Positions 61,901-64,000 of a DNA stretch of 64,000 bases are shown one piece after another. The stretch covers positions 157,893 through 221,892 of the forward strand of contig JAMHWD010000027.1 in NCBI GenBank assembly GCA_035911135.1. The letters run 5' to 3'. The notes beneath the pieces were generated by a model, which saw only the letters and a list, made by a program, of their open reading frames with translations, had not been told where the DNA came from and did no database searches. Position 1 is the first letter of the stretch. Each line of letters begins with the position of its first letter. The translations under genes and the position numbers were made by a program. This DNA is from JAMHWD01 sp035911135 (GTDB lineage Bacteria; Pseudomonadota; Alphaproteobacteria; Micavibrionales; Micavibrionaceae).

Positions 61901-62898
61901 AACGAATATTCGGGCAATTCGAGCAAGCTCAATCATCTTCCCTGCAAAAACAAAGCGGAACCGGCCTTGGCCTGGCTATCAGCAGGCAACTCGCTGAAAT
62001 CATGGGCGGCGCCTTACGCGTTGAAAGCGCTATCGGGCAAGGATCGGCATTTTTTCTCGACCTGACAATCCCTCTCAGCGCACAGGGGGAAACATTCCAT
62101 ATAAACGAAGCCGAACATCATCACGATGTCCAATTCTCCCATTCCGACGTCCTTGTCGTTGATGATAGCGCCGTTAATCTTGAGGTGATGGGCGGCATGT
62201 TGGAAAACCTTGGACTGAATTCGTTTACCGTTTTCAGCGGCGAGGAAGCTCTGGAGCTGATCAGCGACCGTGAATTTGATCTCGTCTTTATGGACTGTCA
62301 GATGCCGCAAATGGACGGTTATGAAACAACGCGCCGTATTCGTGCCATGACAGGCCGCGAAAATACTCTCATCGTTGCCGTAACCGCCAGCGCCATGGCA
62401 GAAGACCGCGAGCGATGCCGACAAGCTGGCATGAATGATTTTATATCAAAGCCCATCCGCGAGAAGGATTTGCTATCCGTTCTACTGCGTTACATTCCAC
62501 AAAAAAAACTCGTAAATGCGCTGCAAACCCCTGACCTAAAACAGCAAATCAGCCATGCAGGCGTCCCCTCGCTTGATGAAACGGTCATAAATGAGCTACG
62601 CCACATGCTTAAAGATCGTTTTAAAACTGCCATCGACAATCTTCTCAAGAATATGGACGAACTTATTCAGGAAACCGACGGGCATTGGAACCAGAAAAAC
62701 CAGAGCGCCTTGGTCATGTCGGCGCATAAACTCAAGAGCACCAGCGGACAATTAGGGGCTACGCGCCTTTATAACTATGTCGTAGAAATCGAGCGTCTGG
62801 GCATTGGCGGCGATTTGAGCAGCATCACCACTCCTTTGGCACAGGCAAAAAAAGAAGCTGAGATTGTCAAAGCGCTGCTGAATAAAAGATTCAAATGA
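58975..62898 (+). CDS. Hybrid sensor histidine kinase with two extracytoplasmic regions, PAS, HisKA, HATPase, receiver and HPt domains
   Basis: A 1307-residue phosphorelay kinase (from the ATG at 58975; a GTG at 58942 and an ATG at 58987 are alternatives, none with a strong ribosome site). Order: membrane helix (about 25-45); CHASE-like extracytoplasmic region (to about 270, with GTGITYNRPLVKDG); helix; short cytoplasmic linker; third helix near SGVTIQILIGVTIFIGALW; a second helical extracytoplasmic region of about 260 residues; fourth helix; a PAS domain (SHSGFWEYNLHTKEFWMSP); HisKA with His816 in MSHEIRTPMNG; HATPase with NNAVRF, DSGIGIS and GTGLGLAIS; a receiver with Asp1107 in FMDCQMPQMDG; and an HPt domain with His1251 in SAHKLKSTSG. 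All phosphorelay residues are intact. Ligand unknown. It converges on the OmpR-type regulator. Confidence 0.93.
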   Translation: MLPNMDHQKYNHHGIKGAARRSTPYLLIFIIVTAIFALASCIALINEQRQLSHLTSFHARTSVSNLTSAASSFMSDLEKLSVMALAKGQGHNPEWLAAARKFSENYPGMAGIARTTDDLIIKDYIIPWQEEAKILIDLKKNEDYVGFLHSKAKNTLKPTVTPLYPFKNIQGTGITYNRPLVKDGKYDGSIAFRLDIPIFIKETLNLQPEEHFYVRITQNAQEAFTTFPPLEDNLTPAITAKENFKMFDLDWTIQTSPSPAFAQKNQSSLPLYIFFSGLTCALILTIFLEFYFRKRAQKQEADALNILHAEFRRSPSLLEHRQSVKAPHVFSRDFFKELFYSGVTIQILIGVTIFIGALWSISYSADTSIDQDIDAARQKHDENYVLKEMINLMGYAAILRIEITKNFEDQSGFDEYIVDQRRKIKNILKQLTARSHNAPEIQSLSEKWNGIERHLENGQSMVAVKALSQYIDLTKDAIDKIGSRSSLRFESDSGGYFLALSLQDHIPQAIKNASDSWNYARIIFFDNTQLSPAQRSEMAIHEHLLGTQDIQFIKSNFGQALTKDEDLSMSKTLNLFIAGRTDLTKAFGELSAKSEENNTLFIIRILFDLRNGLALAEVASDHLDFGFEKRINELQARKIVLFLACGFLTALGVCIIMLSWRWRSSASHFQEENLFMDLALMASHSGFWEYNLHTKEFWMSPRMKEIFGYADSELATDITGLETVIAAEDLNYSRQLCMDIMKGKKKGSDFDHVTRFFHKNKTQGYIMSRMRCMREANGRISKFVGCITDISLLERSRQEAQLANNAKREFLANMSHEIRTPMNGIIGMLNLLARTKMDVTQQYYTKVISHSAESLLRILNDILDLSKIEAGKIDLESKPFDIRAQCAEISEIIAVLASQKGIKFSYTIDTDTSQWLVGDSLRLRQIILNLCNNAVRFTDEGQINLAVTVKTLESGQARLVVMVKDSGIGISQQDQERIFGQFEQAQSSSLQKQSGTGLGLAISRQLAEIMGGALRVESAIGQGSAFFLDLTIPLSAQGETFHINEAEHHHDVQFSHSDVLVVDDSAVNLEVMGGMLENLGLNSFTVFSGEEALELISDREFDLVFMDCQMPQMDGYETTRRIRAMTGRENTLIVAVTASAMAEDRERCRQAGMNDFISKPIREKDLLSVLLRYIPQKKLVNALQTPDLKQQISHAGVPSLDETVINELRHMLKDRFKTAIDNLLKNMDELIQETDGHWNQKNQSALVMSAHKLKSTSGQLGATRLYNYVVEIERLGIGGDLSSITTPLAQAKKEAEIVKALLNKRFK

Positions 62899-62904
62899 TC
62901 AAGA

Positions 62905-63642
62905 CTATGCGCCCTGCGCCAGCGTTTTTGGCTTGGCCTTGAGCATATATCCAACGCCCCGCACCGTTTGCAAAATCTAATCATCGCCCGTGCCATCCCC
63001 GATTTTCTTCCTGACACGCAGTATTTGCACATCCACCGAACGATCGGTAATATCAAGATCTTCCGGCCGCGTGCGGTCCAATATTTCATCACGCGTTAAA
63101 ACAATATTGGGGGACTTGACAAATGTCTGGAGCATACGAAACTCTCTGGCCGTCAGGTTGCAGCTTTCTCCGCTTTCGTCAAAAACCTGAACCTTGGCCG
63201 AATCCATAATCCAGCGCCCGAATTTTATCCGGCTATGGTTCTGGTTTACCTCTAAACGAGCCAATTCCTGCATGGAATGATAACGGCGCAGCTGAGCCTT
63301 GATCCGGGAAGATAATTCCTTAAGCGGCAAAGGTTTGCCAACGTAATCATCAGCCCCCATCTCAAGACCGACAACACGGTCTGTCATGTCGTTTTTTCCG
63401 CTAATAACAATGATGGGAACATCGCTGTATTCACGAATACGGGCAATCAAATCCAGCCCATGTGCATCAGGCAATATCAAGTCAAGTAAAACGATATCAA
63501 AACGTCGCGCAGAAAGCAGAACCTGCAACCCATGCGCGTCATCTGCTGTCAGTGTCTCATAACCATCGGATTTCAACGCCTCAACCAGCGTTTCCTGTAT
63601 GGCCTTGTGATCATCGACTATCAGAACAACTGATTTTCCCAT
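62905..63642 (-). pseudogene. OmpR-family response regulator interrupted by an amber codon
   Basis: From the ATG at 63642 the protein has a receiver domain (VLIVDDHKAI, phosphoacceptor in IVLLDLILPDAHG, Ser in IVISGKND, Lys in YVGKPLPLKE) and a winged-helix output domain (LTAREFRMLQTFVKSPNIVLTRDEIL, SVDVQILRVRKKIGD). Translation stops at a TAG at 62977-62979, after 221 residues. The same frame continues past it for 23 codons as ILQTVRGVGYMLKAKP to a second TAG at 62905-62907, which is exactly the missing last strand and wing of the family. A single change from CAG would explain it. The truncated product lacks the wing that contacts DNA. The restored end lies six bases from the kinase stop. 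Confidence 0.85.
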
Positions 63643-63800
63643 GTAGATGATACTAATATCAAAGCAAAAACCAGTCACGCAGATTTTTCATCCTGTAACA
63701 AAACAGTAACTTAACAACAATATAGCGGCAATGTCGGCAACCTATACTGGTTTAATAATCATTAGAAAATCAGGTTTTCTTGAAATAATTTCTGAATTTC

Positions 63801-64000
63801 TGACCCGCCCCCTATAATTGAGTCCGGTATTAGAGTGAATCTGGTATCAAGAAACGGACATCAAATTATGGAGGCATTGCATGGCAAGGAAGCGTTATAC
63901 GGCGGAGCAAATTATCGGATATTTGCGTCAGGCGGAGGTGTTGATTGGTCAGGGTCGCAGCATGGATGAGGTTCTGCGCGAGATTGGCGTGACGGGCAAC
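63801..64000 (+). mobile_element. IS3-family element, left end, continuing past the window
   Basis: The terminal repeat begins TGACCCGCCCCCTATAATTG at 63801 and the transposase gene starts 80 bases inside. The first 41 bases align with the end of the remnant at 57542. The orientation is plus, opposite to the remnant. The 120 bases before it, after the regulator start, hold no gene. Confidence 0.75.
63881..64000 (+). CDS. IS3-family transposase OrfA, 3' partial
   Basis: The visible 40 residues (MARKRYTAEQIIGYLRQAEV, then LIGQGRSMDEVLREIGVTGN) are the N-terminal helix-turn-helix region of an IS3 OrfA, the DNA-binding half made before the programmed frameshift to OrfB. A GGAGG ribosome site lies eight bases before the ATG. 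The gene runs off the window. Confidence 0.85.
   Translation, partial: MARKRYTAEQIIGYLRQAEVLIGQGRSMDEVLREIGVTGN

Larger units (their letters stand above)
54723..64000. mobile_element. Probable integrative element, left end at a tRNA-Ser gene; right end not seen
   Basis: The left limit is where tRNA-Ser identity stops. Just inside lie three TTACAC repeats, a tyrosine recombinase and a complete tRNA-Ser. Everything to the window edge is accessory: unknown genes, IS3 fragments and a two-component cassette. No 3' half of the broken tRNA is found before 64000, so the other end is further right or lost. That the signalling genes belong to the same element is an assumption. Confidence 0.5.

Noticed and set aside
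62977..62979. Recoded genetic code with TAG as a sense codon
   Set aside because: lexA, trpC, gltX and other normal genes in the window end in TAG at the expected family length.
62775..63092. Short minus-strand frame across the end of the kinase and regulator genes
   Set aside because: It runs through two identified genes in another frame and its sequence has no recognisable features.
1..64000. CRISPR arrays, rRNA operons, riboswitches
   Set aside because: No spaced repeat arrays, no rRNA sequence, and no conserved riboswitch core that I could recognise on either strand.

Overview
The window is a stretch of bacterial chromosome, almost certainly from an alphaproteobacterium. The evidence is: a pyruvate dehydrogenase E1 beta with its own lipoyl domain; the lipid A enzyme LpxI (DUF1009) in place of LpxH; a LexA gene preceded by the alphaproteobacterial SOS box type (GAAC-N7-GAAC, the reverse complement of GTTC-N7-GTTC); a Coq10/RatA-type START protein next to lipA; and the order fabZ/lpxA/lpxI/lpxB together with uppS/cdsA/dxr/rseP/bamA. 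LPS synthesis genes show a diderm envelope. I cannot name the order; a Micavibrio-like or other non-model lineage would fit but is only a guess.

Layout. 1-1.4 kb: the end of a CinA-type amidase gene and a glycosyltransferase. 1.3-12 kb: the 2-oxoacid dehydrogenase region on the minus strand (pdhA, pdhB, pdhC, lpdA, lipA), with upp inserted on the plus strand. A tryptophanase gene, a tiny lipoprotein gene and a 73-residue unknown sit between pdhC and lpdA. 12-19.4 kb: ftsB-like, a membrane-anchored YqgE, eno, small unknowns, kdsA, pyrG, secG, tpiA. 19.4-27.3 kb: on the plus strand a PpiD/SurA-like chaperone, trpE, then trpG-trpD-trpC and lexA, with a divergent polysaccharide deacetylase gene placed convergently between trpE and trpG. 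27.3-32.4 kb: comEC, gltX, gltA. 32.4-45.4 kb: one long minus-strand envelope run (pyrH, frr, uppS, cdsA, dxr, rseP, bamA, skp-like, lpxD, fabZ, lpxA, lpxI, lpxB). It joins isoprenoid carrier synthesis, phospholipid synthesis, outer-membrane protein assembly and lipid A synthesis, with several 4-base ATGA overlaps. 45.4-54.5 kb: an MBL-fold hydrolase, tatD, metG, holB, tmk, a D-Ala-D-Ala carboxypeptidase, rlpA, mltB and a DUF808 membrane protein.

54.7 kb to the end is accessory DNA. It opens with the 5' half of a tRNA-Ser(UGA) gene cut in or just after its anticodon arm. Next to it are three helically phased TTACAC repeats, a tyrosine recombinase, and then a complete, differently sequenced tRNA-Ser(UGA) with its own promoter. 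The simplest reading is an integrative element that broke an essential tRNA gene and carries the replacement; its far end is not in the window. Beyond lies debris of defence-like genes: a DUF3775-like protein; a HEPN-like/Fic C-terminal chimera whose only start codons lie inside an IS end; and the tail of an IS3 transposase fused in frame to an unrelated N-terminus. Then come a single-domain response regulator, a very large hybrid histidine kinase, an OmpR-type regulator broken by one amber codon, and the left end of another IS3-family element running off the window.

The core genes are ordinary housekeeping genes. The points worth attention are the tRNA replacement at the integration site, the two in-frame chimeric reading frames, the amber-interrupted regulator, and the tryptophanase/lipoprotein insertion in the pyruvate dehydrogenase cluster.
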